From Setaria digitata (taxonomy: Eukaryota; Nematoda; Chromadorea; Rhabditida; Setariidae), in contig RCAB01000044.1 of NCBI GenBank assembly GCA_003640385.1, forward strand, positions 62,001 to 126,000: DNA of 64,000 nt. The letters are read 5' to 3'. Every line of letters starts with the position of its first letter. Positions within the stretch are counted from its first letter, which is position 1. The notes beneath the pieces are model-generated. The model was not told the origin of the DNA. It ran no database searches and was given only the letters and a program-made list of their open reading frames with translations. The position numbers were made by a program, and so were the translations under genes. Shown here piece by piece: positions 1-11,656 of this stretch.

Positions 1-748
1 ATTAATGCAAATCACTTCAGTTCAAGTGATTTTACTATTCAGAGATATTAAATTCCTAATTGTCTCCATATCCTAAAACTGAAAAATTCCACTCTAGTAA
101 GTGTGTAAAAGAAATGAAATTATATTAGCAGCGAATGGGAAATAGAGGAAGGAGAAAATTATTCCCAAGCACCAAGGATTTTTGCCTTCCTATATTTGAA
201 TTGCAGAAAAGACTCATCACTCTTTGAGCGGTATTATATCACACTGCATACTAATAAAATATAAATGAAATCTTCCTGTTGAAAAATTCAAAGAAAAAAA
301 AAAAAGAAAATTCTAAAACAGCCGCAAAACTATTGGAAGTAATTTGATAAAAAATAAAATAAATTTTTTAGAGAATCTAAAAATGATAAGGGAACGAAGA
401 TAAATGAAACACGTGAAAGAGTTTCCGAGACGCGTACGTACGTATCATCACAGTAACATCTGTTGCCAGCTGTATGGACATCCTATCTTCCCGTCCCATC
501 TTCGTGCTTCATAAAATTTATTTTGATGTGAACCAGTTGGGAATGCAAAGATAAAGAGGAGAAATATGAAAATGAATGAAAGACCTTTTGCCTCAGAAGC
601 CTCAAATGTGCGAGGATTCTAGATTGAGAAGTTCACGTGAGAATCAAACGTGCGTCATCATGTGTCGCTGGAAATAAATGCTAAAAAGTTCCACTAACAT
701 TATACAACAATGAATGGGAAGAACTTCTCAAGGTGAAATCTATCGCAA

Positions 749-852
749 ATGTCTAATGAATCCATCCGTTCAATGGAAATGACGAAGACCACCCCGTCCT
801 TCTCCTATAACCATGAAAATACGAGAAGTGTTCTTCCTTCAAAATTTCAACA
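749..852 (+). CDS. Candidate first coding exon, small unknown gene
   Basis: An ATG at 749 (TCT AAT GAA ...) opens a frame of 34 codons plus two bases, ending at a possible donor CA|GTGAAG at 853; an in-frame TGA lies just upstream at 734-736. The segment is about 42% GC against a much lower surrounding value, and its codons read as ordinary polar protein (MSNESIRSMEMTK...). It ends in phase 2, which fits the segment that opens at 1019 after TTGCTATAG. No family is recognised. It may be the 5' exon of the gene whose last exons lie at 2448-2755, but the link across 1.1-2.4 kb could not be made in phase. It could also be a chance frame in a GC-richer promoter region. Confidence 0.35.
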
Positions 853-1018
853 GTGAAGTAGTGTAAGATAAGGGTAATTAGTAATTAGCAATCAGGTAGT
901 TGAAGCATTAGTCAATGATAAAGGACGAACAAGCAGTGATAATTAATGAATTTGCTTAGCACACTTTATCAGCCTAATTCTGCTACAGTTACTCTATCAA
1001 CTTTTTTATTTGCTATAG

Positions 1019-1146
1019 GATCAAACTTATGAGATTAATTTATGCAGCAGATGAAAATAATAGTAATAATAATAATAATAATTACCTTCTGAAACATCAG
1101 AAAATGAACGATTAGCTATTAATGATATAGAAGTTTTACACAGATG
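1019..1146 (+). CDS. Candidate second exon, frame interrupted at an AAT repeat
   Basis: After the acceptor TTGCTATAG (ends 1018) the frame continues in phase with the 749-852 exon (QIKLMRLIYAADENN...) into an (AAT)n run. In the unshifted frame it stops at TAG 1113-1115. From about 1085 a different frame is open and more protein-like (SETSENERLAINDIEV...), reaching a possible donor TG|GTACAT at 1147. The switch falls exactly in the trinucleotide run and next to a GTAATAAT..CATCAG stretch, which is only 38 nt if it is an intron. Possible explanations are a very small intron, a repeat-length sequence error, a decayed exon, or chance. Confidence 0.25.
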
Positions 1147-2447
1147 GTACATTTAATAACTTTTGTAAAAAAAATGACTTAATTTAAAGTTGAAAAAATT
1201 TTTACACAATAGACGACTGATTAGTTTAAAATTCAATGACAAAGAGAAAAATAATTCATTTCAGACTTTCAATATCTTATTTTTTTTTTATAACAAATGC
1301 TGTTCTCTGAAATTTGCAAAATATGGAAAAATAGATGAAAAAGAGGATAGATGAAAGGGAAACGTATAATTTTTTTTTTAAAGTCTATGTGAAATAGAGG
1401 AAGAATGAGGAAAGAGTGATGACGGGTGATGAAAGGTCAGTTTGCAAAGGTCATGACGATGAGACTCCATCCTCACAAATATTACAGAAGAATCGGTACT
1501 CTGATGGAGCTCTCTTGCTAGACAAATAAACCATCCATCATGGGTAATGAATAAACGTATGAAATGGCAAATATAATTTTATTCGTTCTCGTCCAAAGAT
1601 TATCATTTATGAGAAGTCGTTCGTTTATTTACCAATAAATTCGAAAATTTCTTCAGTTTTCCTTTATCTTCCAATTTTTTCAAGTATATTTCCTAATTAA
1701 CTAATTAACAACAAGTAGCTGAGCAAGTAAGCAAAAAGCAAATGATTAACATTAACTCCTAGTACTTTTCTTCAGTGTTGTTAATTTACTCTTGTTCTAC
1801 TTTCATACTTTATTGATTCGTTCGCAATAAACAAAAATTCCATATCATTTTCAAAGCACAATAAAATGATACTAAGCGATAAAGTAGTAAATTACTAGTA
1901 GTCTATTTCTAACACTTAATTTAGAGACTTTTTCTCCAACTTTCATGAAATGCTACATTTCTCGTGAAGGATTTCCTTGAGCATTATCTAGGAGAAAAAA
2001 AGTCGAAAAACTTTAGCATAAGTTGAAATTCTGGAAGTGATTTGACAAATCTAGTTTGTAGTTTGAAATTAAAAAGAAAAAGAAAACTATATAATTATCT
2101 TTAATTCAAAAGATGTCGTCTCCTCCTAGCTTTTACGACTGTCCTCAAAAAAAAAAAAAAAATGAACTCTCCAATCGTCTTTTTTCCATTTCTTCTTTTC
2201 AATACCATTTTCGTTGTGAACCGAAAATAATAATGATGCCAGCTTGATACTGAATTTCCTATTCCCAGAATACCGTGAAATAAAATTTAATTAGTAGTGA
2301 ATGTCATTTTCATCTCTTCTACTCTTAACTGTTGCCCATTTACTTTTCAAAACTTTCACTTACCAAAATTTAATTATAATCTGTCATTATTAATACCTTA
2401 AAAAGTTCTTTCTTTTTTTTCTCTTTCCGAAATTGATTTCTATTCAG

Positions 2448-2755
2448 CTGAATCAGAATGAAACTACTGCTCCTCTATTTCCTTCAGCAGCACCCCCTTA
2501 CTCATCTCTAAACTTTGTAGCAGTCATTTTAAGAAGGTCGAAATCTGATTCATTCATCGTTTTCTTTTTCTTTTTTTTTTTTTTAGATTTATTGCGCAGT
2601 GTTGCCGAACAATCAACGAATCCTACGAACTGAAGCAAAGATCTGAAAGTGTGAGAAATGATTTGGAATGTTGGTTTCTTTTCCTATCAGATTCCAGAAA
2701 AAGATTTTCTCTGATGGGAGCCAGTGACGGAGGAAGAGACGTCGAAATGGAATGA
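2448..2755 (+). CDS. Last two exons of a small unknown gene
   Basis: Exon 2448-2536 follows the acceptor TCTATTCAG and is open in phase 0 (LNQNETTAPLFP...). It ends AAG|GTCGAA in phase 2. A 50-nt intron with a long poly-T tract ends TTTTTAG at 2586, and exon 2587-2755 continues in the matching phase to TGA 2753-2755 with 55 residues. That exon is clearly GC-enriched, contains a charged helix (INESYELKQRSESVRNDLE, probable short coiled coil) and ends GGRDVEME. AATAAA at 2877-2882 is a suitable poly(A) signal. The 85-residue C-terminal part has no recognised domain. Upstream exons are probably at 749-852 and 1019-1146, but phases do not connect directly, so at least one exon is missing from this model. 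Confidence 0.5.
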
Positions 2756-2876
2756 GAATTTTATGAAGGGTATAATCAAAATTCTGCTTGCTGAGAAGGG
2801 ACTTTTTATTTATTTAGTTGTTTTTTGGAAATTTTATTTTCAAACTGTTTCTAATAAAAATTAATGACACATAATG

Positions 2877-2882
2877 AATAAA
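2877..2882 (+). terminator. Poly(A) signal AATAAA
   Basis: The canonical AATAAA lies 122 bp after the TGA of the 2587-2755 exon. AATAAA is frequent by chance in AT-rich DNA, so the assignment rests on position. Confidence 0.3.
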
Positions 2883-3343
2883 ATGAACTGAAATTGCTGA
2901 ACGAAAGAATGGATAAGGGCATTTGCGTGTTATTTTTTAAAAGTAGTAAATAAGTTATTTAGTACAGAAACATTCGAACAGACATTTTTCTTTTTTTTTT
3001 TTTTCTTTTTCTTTTTGATTAAACTAAAAAGAAACTGTTGACTGAAACACGTTTTGGAATAGATTTTTTGGCACAATAGGAATTTCACCTTTTCCATTCT
3101 GTCTCTCTTATGTTTCTAGTGGTTCAATTATAGCCATTTAAGCCATATATATTTATCCAGTATATAGTTGAGTTGTAAATTAATAAGAAAAATAAAATTG
3201 CTTCTTGACCCACTGCTTTACAAGTACCACTTATAACCCATCTCTTCATACTATCCACTTTTGACTCGTTTGTCATAGACAATAGTAAAATATTTCAACA
3301 GTTTAGGAATAAATTATCGTTGAAGCATTACTTCCAACTTCAG

Positions 3344-3996
3344 CAATCGAACATCATTTTGTTATTAAAATTCAAAAACAAAAAGAACAAATTGAATATC
3401 TCAAGAGTCTCAAAAGGAAAAGGTGAAAGCGCAACCGTACCACAGACTTATTCATTCTGCGAATTCTTAGGAGGGAAATTTTAGTCTCGAAGTATTTACT
3501 TCTTTGATTATTTAAGCGAAATTACATCCGAAGAGAAATGTATTATCACTGAAAAAAAAAAAAAAAAAAAATTATCTTGATAATAGCACAAAAGAAATTC
3601 TCTTCTCTTCACTTCTACATTTTATCTGTTTTCCAAAAGAAAACTATTTTAATCATTAAATATAGCAGCAGTCTTAGAGCTTAAAATTATACCACTTAAA
3701 TATAAATGAAAATCGGAAAATTTGAGCAAGAAATTTTTTTTTTTTTGTAAAAATAATTCAGTTTCCGTGAATCTGTTATGCAGACAGAGGTGGAAAAAAA
3801 AAAAAAAAAAAATCCAAGGAATAGAAATGAAGAAGGAAACAAAAATGTGAAGGAGTGAATTCTGAATTCTTCGATTTCTGTCTGAATCACTTACAGCTTT
3901 TCCTTCCTCTTCAGAAGTTCAGCAGCAAAATAAAATAAACGAGAATCCATTGCCAAACAATAACAATGCTCTCTTTTCATCCAAACAATCTATGAA
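3344..3996 (+). CDS. Two possible exons of an unresolved plus-strand gene
   Basis: Segment 3344-3422 lies between an acceptor AACTTCAG and a donor AAAG|GTGAAA. Two of its frames are open, one strongly helical and charged (IKIQKQKEQIEYLKSLKRKR). Segment 3897-3996 follows ACTTACAG and precedes GTGTGA; its open frame is polar and Asn/Gln/Ser-rich (VQQQNKINENPLPNNNNALF). Joining the two in phase is possible only with the less coiled-coil-like frame of the first. Poly-A and poly-T runs fill the space between them. No family is recognised, and both could be chance frames. Confidence 0.22.
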
Positions 3997-5001
3997 GTGT
4001 GAAATACTTTCCTGCTCGCTTCAAATATTTTAATTTCACTTTCGATCTTCCTATCTCTTTGTATATGTTTTCACTCCATTTCTTTTTTTTTTTTTCTTGT
4101 CTAACTAGGGAAAGTATTCAGTTGTATTTTTTGCAATACAATGCAATCTCTCTCACACTTCTAAATCCAACTTTAACATATTTTTTAGATTTAGAACTTG
4201 CTTGAGTGACGAATAAGATCGTTCCATAAGCTGCAGCAGTAGAAACTTTAGCAGTTCTCTTTTTTCAGACATATATCAAGCAAAAAAATTTGATAAATTC
4301 AAAATTTAAAAAAAAAAAAAAAGAAAAATAATAAGGGTGAAAATATTTGAGTTCGGTTTTGCTGATCTGACTTATTAGCATGTTTTATTGCGCTTAAATT
4401 GTTGACAATTATCATTCCTCTTCGATTTCATTATCTTCCTTACAATGATAACATTCAGATGAACAGAAAGTAAGAAGAGATACATCTTGGAATTTTTTTC
4501 CGGTGACAATTAGAATTGTAATTTTTCCTTTCGAGATCAGAGTAAGAATTAGAGAAAGAATTAATGTAAAAAGTTGGTATAATTAGTCGTATTTGCTGCA
4601 GAAGTGTGATTTCTCCTCTCAAAATGATAAGATTATAAAATGGCAGTCATTAGCAACTTAACTATAATAAGTCAAAAATGCGAGATTTGTTTCCTTTATA
4701 TCTGAAATGATCTTTATTGGTGTAGCTACTTAAGAACAACTGCAATTAAGCTAGTTAAGAAAATTATCTAGTAACAGTCTAGTGAAATCAGCTTGCTCTC
4801 AATTCTTCTACCTTTCCAATCTTTTAACATTAATCCAATGAACTGAAGTTATGTTTTTTCAGCTGCTTTTGATGAAGTAAAAGAACTTCGCCTTCTACTT
4901 CGTTCCAACATATAGTGTTTTGATACTAAATGTTATAAACAGTATAAATAACCGCTACTATAGTACTGTTCTTCAACAAGCAAGAATTTCTGGAATATTA
5001 G

Positions 5002-5685
5002 ATTTTGTGGCAAATTTCTGCTGGATTTAGCAATTGGAAATGCGGTAGTGGAAGGATTCTATGCGTAAAGTTGAAAGATCCGGTAAGAGTAATATGAAGT
5101 GTCTGTAGATGATGAAGTCTTATGAAAGTAAAAAAAAAAAAAATCATTCCAAATTGTTTGAATTGTTTTCAGTTTTAAAATAATAACGCCCAAGTTTCAG
5201 TTTTTAATTAGGTCATTTGTTGTTTCCTTTCGGAAAATCGCTCTGTAAAAGTGCATTATCAAATGTCCAAATAAGTTCCGGAAAAAAATGGATCCTATTC
5301 TGGAAGATTTCCTGAATGGTGGATCCGTTCATGCCCGAGATGTACCAGAAACTTCTTCAGTTTCAGGCATGCTGAGTCTTCATTAAATTAAAGCAGTTGG
5401 CTCTGAGATAATATTACTATCACAGATTTGCATCACATTCCTATTCGATCATGATTGAAGAGAAATTGCTTAATTGTTGTTGATAAACATCTTTCTGAGC
5501 GATCGGATCCACGATTGAAGAAGGTTATCTTTTATCAGTGACGTTTCGTTGGACATTTTAAGAGACTATAAATATAACTGCAAAACTTTTCTTCAGTTCA
5601 AATCCACCTACTGCAACTATCTTTCCGAAACAGTTTTGCTGAAGATGATGATTCTGAGTAGGACATTTCCATTTGGCTGATAAGA
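5002..5685 (+). pseudogene. Cluster of short coding-like fragments in different frames
   Basis: Several GC-richer open stretches sit close together on the plus strand: 5002-5082 (ends CCG|GTAAGA), an ATG frame 5288-5386 (MDPILEDFLNGGSVHARD..., 32 residues, about 47% GC), a stretch near 5460-5540 (DKHLSERSDPRLKK) and one ending at TGA near 5685 (KSTYCNYLSETVLLKMM). They are in different frames, and I could not join them by convincing introns. They may be remnants of a decayed gene, or exons of a gene whose other exons I missed. No family recognised. Confidence 0.2.
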
Positions 5686-6275
5686 ATGAAATTTATTTCT
5701 CTGTGCACAGGTTACAAGTCAAATTTGGCTGTTATTTGAAAGACATGAATAATGAGTACTAACTTAAGTTAAGCTAAAGATCTCTAATTAATTACCGTGA
5801 AATCCTAATTTTTGTCACATAAATAGTCAAGTTCTTCCTCATGTTCTATGTTAATAGAGGACAACTATATGGCGTCCTTTGGTATCCAGAGAAATTATTA
5901 TCTTCCATTAACGTAAATTATGAAAATTATCACATTTGATTTGTCCTTAAACGTTAATCTCTTATACTCTGATTAAGGCAAGCGAAGTGAATCAAACTAG
6001 AAGTCGCAACTAGCCTAGAATTAAAACTGAATGGAAAATTTACCCAGAATTGGTTCCTCCTTTCTTCAGTTCTGAACAATTTGAAAAAAACTTTATGTGA
6101 TTCGTTCAAAAGCTCTAAACATCTCGTTAAATATTTAATTTTCATGCAAATGTTAAAGAGACATTTATGTAAATAATGCTAACAAAAAAAGAACCGTAAG
6201 AGACAAAAGTGATGCTTCATGGCATTATTTTCTAGAAATCCGTGTTGAAAGACGGCTGCATAGTGATTCAAAACA

Positions 6276-7115
6276 ATGTCAAAAAAAGTTTCGTTAAAAC
6301 CTGAATCTAGCGGAACAAATATCAGTGATAACAATGAAGATCTGATAACAGGAATTTCAGTTTCGCAGGAAAACACAGTCGAGCGTAACTCAGGGAGCAG
6401 TATGGAAGATACCGCACCGCACAATTCATCCCGAAAAGACCGTCACTCCCAACCGTTCTTTTTCAATGATGACATTATCGGCCAAAAATACATAGAATCA
6501 GCAAGGTTTCCGGGAATAAGACACGTACACGGTACAAAGATTGTTTGGAAGAAAACACAGAATGTACTGGAACTCCCAGTTCTCGGGCACTTTCGAACCT
6601 ACGAAAAACGCGTTGAACGATCACGACCAAATCCGTGGCGTCGACACGGGGCTTTGGTGAAAATTCATGAAATTGGTGGTTGGATTTCGAAAATGGAGAA
6701 ACAACAAATAAGTCGTAGGAATCGCAAATACTTCTACGTGAAGGCAGGAAGTAAACCGTGTAATCCGCCATCACGTCCACCTATTAGTATTCGGGAGAGT
6801 AAGTTTCTACCACCCTCATCCATAAGCTTTCTGTCAACGACAAATCGCAGCGTAGAAGAATTGTCGTATGTGGCAGCCATCTACATTCAGGAAGCAATCC
6901 AGAACTCCTTATCAGTCCTTCTGAAGTCTCAAAACAATGAAGAAAAAGGACATGATAAAGTGAATGAGGACAATGAGGATGGCTACACTACTGCGAAATT
7001 GAATTCGTCAGGCAGAAGTTCGTCGGCACGTCGATTAGCCGTCCGACCAATGTTCCCGTCTGGTACGAGTTCTCGATCTAGGTCACTAAGCTTGCTGGGC
7101 CGGAAACGGCGATGA
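6276..7115 (+). CDS. Unknown basic protein, 279 aa, single exon
   Basis: The ATG at 6276 opens an 840-bp uninterrupted frame ending TGA 7113-7115; an in-frame TGA at 6264-6266 fixes the start, and the sequence CTGCATAG|TG just upstream could be a trans- or cis-splice acceptor. Composition is much more balanced than the flanks. The N-terminal 60 residues are acidic and Ser/Asn-rich; residues about 60-180 are basic and globular-looking (FNDDIIGQKYIESARFPGIR, then a YEKRVERSRPNPWRRHG motif and GGWISKMEKQQISRRNRKYF); the tail is Ser/Arg-rich with SRSRSLSLLGRKRR at the end, resembling a nuclear-localisation or RS-type tail. No signal peptide, transmembrane helix or known domain is visible. A GTAAGT at about 6798 inside the frame could serve as an alternative donor. 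It converges on the minus-strand gene at 7957-9392. Function unknown; probably lineage-restricted. Confidence 0.8.
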   Translation: MSKKVSLKPESSGTNISDNNEDLITGISVSQENTVERNSGSSMEDTAPHNSSRKDRHSQPFFFNDDIIGQKYIESARFPGIRHVHGTKIVWKKTQNVLELPVLGHFRTYEKRVERSRPNPWRRHGALVKIHEIGGWISKMEKQQISRRNRKYFYVKAGSKPCNPPSRPPISIRESKFLPPSSISFLSTTNRSVEELSYVAAIYIQEAIQNSLSVLLKSQNNEEKGHDKVNEDNEDGYTTAKLNSSGRSSSARRLAVRPMFPSGTSSRSRSLSLLGRKRR

Positions 7116-7303
7116 GTCTTATTACGTCGCGTGATGCAAGATTACAGTGCTTTCAATCAAATATAACACTTAAATCTTAACTTCAAAATTTCAAAAATAG
7201 TTCAAACTCTTTCGCGTCCAGCACCCAAAGACAACAAGTCTGTTGCCGTCTTCCTTCAATATTAATCCGTTAAGACGAACCAGTAGACACCAAACTCATT
7301 GCG

Positions 7304-7309
7304 AATAAA
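7304..7309 (+). terminator. Poly(A) signal AATAAA
   Basis: AATAAA located 189 bp after the stop codon of the 6276-7115 gene, in AT-rich sequence before the convergent minus-strand gene begins. Confidence 0.35.
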
Positions 7310-7647
7310 ATTCTGTCTTGGAAAATGTGAAGTTTAATTAGCAGCACACGCCAGCTGTCAGTTTCACCGATTTAAGGGCAATCAATGCAAGTTAAGACAA
7401 CAATGTTGTTGATTAAAAATGATTACAAGTAATAATAAGATACAGAACTTATTAACTTCTACACGTTATATGCAGCACCTGCTGCCAATTGTTCATTCAA
7501 AGCTAACCAATTACAAAAGTATACTGTAGTCTGCGCTGATTGATTACACAGTATTCTTTCGTCACTGATTTTGCGTAATGCATAGGATGCTTTTGTTATC
7601 AGTTAATTTTTGAATGAATATTTGAAACTGGCATTTTTTGAATGAAA

Positions 7648-7850
7648 CTAGCAGCAGCTCATCTTTAACAATACAAAATTATCATCGGTTTTGGAACTTA
7701 CAATATATATACCTTTGTCACCAATTAATGTAATATACAGTATGCTCTTACCACCAACAATGTGATATAGAGCATGTTCTACAGTATATAAATACAGAAT
7801 GTTCTTGCAATAAGCTAATGTACAGTATCCTTTTGACATAAATTTGGATT
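7648..7850. repeat. Degenerate tandem repeat with CAGTAT cores
   Basis: Between the two convergent genes, units resembling AATGTAATATACAGTATGCT, AATGTGATATAGAGCATGTT, and AATGTACAGTATCC recur with spacing of roughly 30-35 bp. The copies are diverged and no coding function is evident; a minus-strand open frame across it follows the repeat and is not considered real. Confidence 0.3.
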
Positions 7851-7956
7851 AAATGTTGTCAGCAAGTAAGACATGTTTTACCAACTGTATCATGTTCGTA
7901 TTAAGTAATTATTGTCAGAAAGTGTGGCATACTTGCTGACGAAATCGCATTCTTTT

Positions 7957-9392
7957 TCAAAGATTACGATCATCATCGTCATCACTGAAAGCTAATAATC
8001 TCGAGCATGTTGATGATGCCACTGTACTATCTGTGTCATCCTTAAAATAAACCAAAAGATTTCGAAGTTCTCGATTGAGTCCTTTTATTCGCTCCATCCT
8101 CTCATACAAATTTCTCATTATTGCATCAATCTGAAAGAGACTGACCGCTTCAAATCTGAAATGACCGGATGTGACCGGATGGCACTTTTGAATGATTAGA
8201 AAATGTGACATCAATTTAAAAAAAATTATTTGCTATTTATTGCGTTGGATTTTATAGCATGAAAAGATGAAAAAATAAAAATTCCATTCTTTTCCAGTAA
8301 ATTCCTTAATTTCGTTTTTTTCGCCTAGCGAAACCATCCAAATTACTACTTTTATAAATAAAAATTCTGAAATTAATCGAAATTTTCTTTCAACCATTTT
8401 ATTATGTCCAACCTGTTTCATTTCAAATTGTATTCGATCTTGCCAAAATGTAAGCTCTCTATTAATTACTTCCTTGCAGTGCGATGATAACTCGATTGTC
8501 TTAAAATTTTTAACTTATTGTAACCACAAAGCGTATGCCATCTATCAGTTCATGTTTTATAAGAATGAGCATAACTAAAATTTTGCAAAACTTAGTTTTC
8601 TACACACTTTATTTGCTTCTAGTTTAAGTTACCAAATGTTGCTTGTTGCTTATGAAATAAGTTAACAAATAAGGAAGAGATGGCAAATAAGCACTGAAAT
8701 GTTAACAAGATACGAATGAGACTTGAAACCTTCCTTGTATCGATGTTGAAGATATTATTAAGTTCTGCAATATTGCTGTTTCGAAGATGTTTGCCTCTGT
8801 TGCATATTGGAATTTTCAACGGTGCTTCATCTTTCAACACATTTTTATTCGAAACATTTTCCTCACAATTATCACTGGCTCTTTTTGAGTTAGACGACGA
8901 TTTCTGCTCACGATAATCATTTGCATTGTTGAATGGTAACATAAATAATATCCAGTTAAAAGAACTTCACTTTTTTAAAAATTATCATTTAAACGTTAGC
9001 TGCTGGTAAAATTTAATTATTAGTTGGAGATTAATTTAAAATTGCATACTAATTCAGGTTGAGTGCTATTTTCAGGCTGCGTAATTTCTCCTTGCCGGTA
9101 ATAATAATCTTTTGCTTCACCTTCTGCAATGATTGCAAATATCAGATCACATTTCAGAATACTTAAATATTGTGCCAACAGAAGTATTACTACTAATTAA
9201 AACGATAAACATATAATTATTAGTAATTGCTTACTGATAAATATAATCTGAAATGGATGATCTGATAGACAATCCATTGTTCTTCGTAATTCTTGCCAAG
9301 CATTCCGTTCAGTTTTGTAAATCGATGAATCGTTTTCAGCCATTTTTTGCCTTGTCAAATCTACGAATCGTCTGGGATGTAAATCAAACATT
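7957..9392 (-). CDS. Unknown 192-aa protein, four exons, C-terminal coiled coil
   Basis: Minus-strand exons: 9392-9235 (ATG 9391-9389), 9123-9050, 8903-8730 and 8130-7957 (TGA). Junction phases agree throughout (1, 0, 0). The splice sites are A|GTAAGC / ATTGCAG, A|GTATGC / GAGCAG and AAG|GTTTCA / TCTTTCAG. The product starts MFDLHPRRFVDLTRQKM and has a basic/acidic helical N-terminal part (KTERNAWQELRRTMDCL), a polar middle rich in Ser, Asn and Lys, and a C-terminal helix IDAIMRNLYERMERIKGL, likely a short coiled coil, ending in an acidic FSDDDDDRNL tail. The base before the ATG is preceded by CTTGTAG, an acceptor; an upstream segment (9534 to about 9610, minus) ends CA|GTAAAA and would join in phase, so the true N-terminus may be longer, or the site may be a spliced-leader acceptor. 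No family recognised; the size and coiled coil would suit a small complex subunit, which is inference only. Confidence 0.6.
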
Positions 9393-9699
9393 CTACAAGA
9401 AGTTTCAAATATTATCAAATTTTTCATTTTTAAAAATTACAAATTTTATTTTGGCTTAATTAATCGCTATTGTTTATTATGTCATATTCATATAAGTTGA
9501 ATGAGCTGAAAATCATCAAAGTTTTTCTTTTACTGTTTAATGCAACACACAAGCCACAGCTTTATGCGTTTAGAAAAGTCCGTCCGTATTCGACCAATCG
9601 TTAAAATAGAAAAGTTGGCAATAATTCTTCTTTTTAATCAATATGTAATTTAAAACTTGGTTCATTTATTTCTAGAAGCAGTTTTTCTAATATATTAGT

Positions 9700-10460
9700 T
9701 AATTAGGTCCATCTTTACATTATTTTCAACTAATTAACGATATTTATTTCTAAACATTGAAAAGATCAGAATCATCTATTTCAGTGCGACATCCCAGAAA
9801 TAGTCTGAACTAGAATGAAATGAATTGGATAATGCAAATTATATTATTTCACTACCAATCTAATTATCATTTGTTTGCATTCATTTATTCTATGAAAGTA
9901 TGAGAAAGAGAAAAGCAATTGCAATAATATTTTCTCTTTCGTTTCATTACTTGTTTTATTATCTCAAACATAATACCATGCAAATGTTTCCCTTCGTACT
10001 TAACTGTTTTCACAATAAAAATCCTTCGAAAATCATTTCGAAATTTAATGCATAGTTTTTTTTAATTAGCTTCAACAAAGTGCTATCTTCGACAGTTTCA
10101 ACATTTTTTTTTCCATTCTGTTATTCTGCCAAGCATTTGTATGTCTTACAATTCACTGATCCTCATATCGGCAGCAAGTTTTTTTTTCTCTTCTTTTAAT
10201 TGGTCATTTAGCGGAGGGTATTTTATCGTCCTTTTAACTTCTAACTAAAACTGTCAAGAAATTTTGCAATCTTAGAACTTTCCTCGAAAATGTCCCATTT
10301 TCCCATTTCTGATTTCTTCCACTTTTCGTCTTTTTTTTTTTTTTTTTTTACATTTGAAAATCTAATTTTCAATACTTCATTTATTTGAATTTACTTGAAA
10401 AGCTTTGATGATTAAACGTATTCCGTATATTTTGAAATAAAATTCAGTAACTGTGTAATA
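9700..10460. other. AT-rich spacer, no gene seen
   Basis: The stretch contains long poly-T and pyrimidine tracts (for example around 10100-10190 and 10330-10350) and no open frame with coding-like composition or paired splice sites. I see no recognisable regulatory element. Confidence 0.5.
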
Positions 10461-10467
10461 TTTTCAG

Positions 10468-10496
10468 TTGCAAAAAAAAAGCGCTGGAAGAGGAAG
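10468..10496 (+). CDS. Possible 29-bp micro-exon
   Basis: The sequence lies between a strong acceptor ATTTTCAG and a donor GAAG|GTACAA. In one frame (CKKKALEEE) it leaves phase 1, which is the phase required by the coding-like block starting at 11502. It is too short to carry independent evidence. Confidence 0.15.
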
Positions 10497-11501
10497 GTAC
10501 AATGAAGCAATTTGTTTTTAAATAAATTTAAATGAAGAAATGAAAAATGAAATTATTACTCCTATTAAATACTATTATCGAAACAATCAATTCCTACATG
10601 AACTTTGCATGAAATGAAATAAACTTGGAGGCGAAATAAGATAATGAGCAGTGACAAAGCTAATTTATTTACTTCTCAAAATTTTAATTTGAGAAGTTCA
10701 TACAAAGTTCATCAGTTAATAGGAAAAAAAAGAAAAATTTAAAATGTTTCTCTTCTCAGAAGTTAATTTCAGTTCATCTTTTCAATTCATCCTAAAATTA
10801 TTTGAGAAACAAAATTCTTCACCGTACTTTCCGCTTTTTTTTTTTTTTTGCAAGTCGAAACAATACACTTTCCTCTACTGGTGCTTCTTGCTTCTGAAAA
10901 TTCTCATTTTCCAATTTCGATATTCTGAAATGCTGCACAATTCTCTCATTAGAGAAGCAAAACAATATTAAATTGCAAATTCTATTGTTTATGTCTCAAA
11001 GAGTAACTCATAAAACTTTCCTACCTTTTCTTGTCTATTTATCTTTTTCCTCTTTCTCTTTCTCTCTCTCTCTCCCTCTCCTTTTTTCTCTCTGTAAATA
11101 CCCACTAGGTGACATTTCTGGAAATAAAATATAATTTTTCCTTGTTTTTTTGTCAGTTAATTTCAGCTGCAAATTGAAAAATCTTAGTGTTCAGTTGGTT
11201 CTTGACTCTTCTCTTTTTGCTTCTTCATAAATATTTTAAAAAAAGCTCTTTAATTTTTTTTTTCTTAATCGCCTAATTTGTTTATTTACACCAAATAAAT
11301 GTAGTGAAGCAAATGTAAAGGTGTCATTTTTTAAATTTAATTTATTTGTAAATTAAATAAACTTATATATTATTTTCTAAAAAAAGAATTTTCTTTTTTG
11401 TATTTATAATTTTGTAAACAACGAAAGAAATTTTCAGTAAATTTGGAAAATATTTTTTTCTTAAGTACATATAAGCGAATAGATAATACAAAAGTGATTA
11501 G

Positions 11502-11656
11502 GCGGTAGTTCAAGAAGTTTTGTCTTCCGTGATGAACACGGAAAGCAGATGGTAATATTAGAACAGAAGCGGGAATGTGACACGGGAAGCGGGAATGTCA
11601 CGGATATGAGACGAGAAGCGGACGAGGGATGGAAAGAGGAAAATATGGAAGAATAA
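11502..11656 (+). CDS. Candidate terminal exon, GC-rich, unknown protein
   Basis: After an acceptor ATTAG at 11501 a frame of 50 codons (entered in phase 1) runs to TAA 11654-11656. It is about 47% GC in a region otherwise far more AT-rich, and reads as charged soluble protein (SSRSFVFRDEHGKQM, then EQKRECDTGSGNVTDM and EADEGWKEENMEE). A GTAATA after the codon for Met could be an alternative donor at 11552. An AATAAA overlaps the stop (11652-11657). The repeated CGGGAA / AAGCGG words give weak internal periodicity, so the block could instead be a small GC-rich repeat. Upstream exons were not identified with confidence. Confidence 0.35.

Noticed and set aside
1380..1520. GC-richer block with open frames on both strands, one with a C-x2-C pair
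   Set aside because: Both strands are equally open and no splice phase links it to the neighbouring exons, so no call could be justified.
6179..6780. Minus-strand frames overlapping the 279-aa gene
   Set aside because: Shadows of the plus-strand coding sequence.
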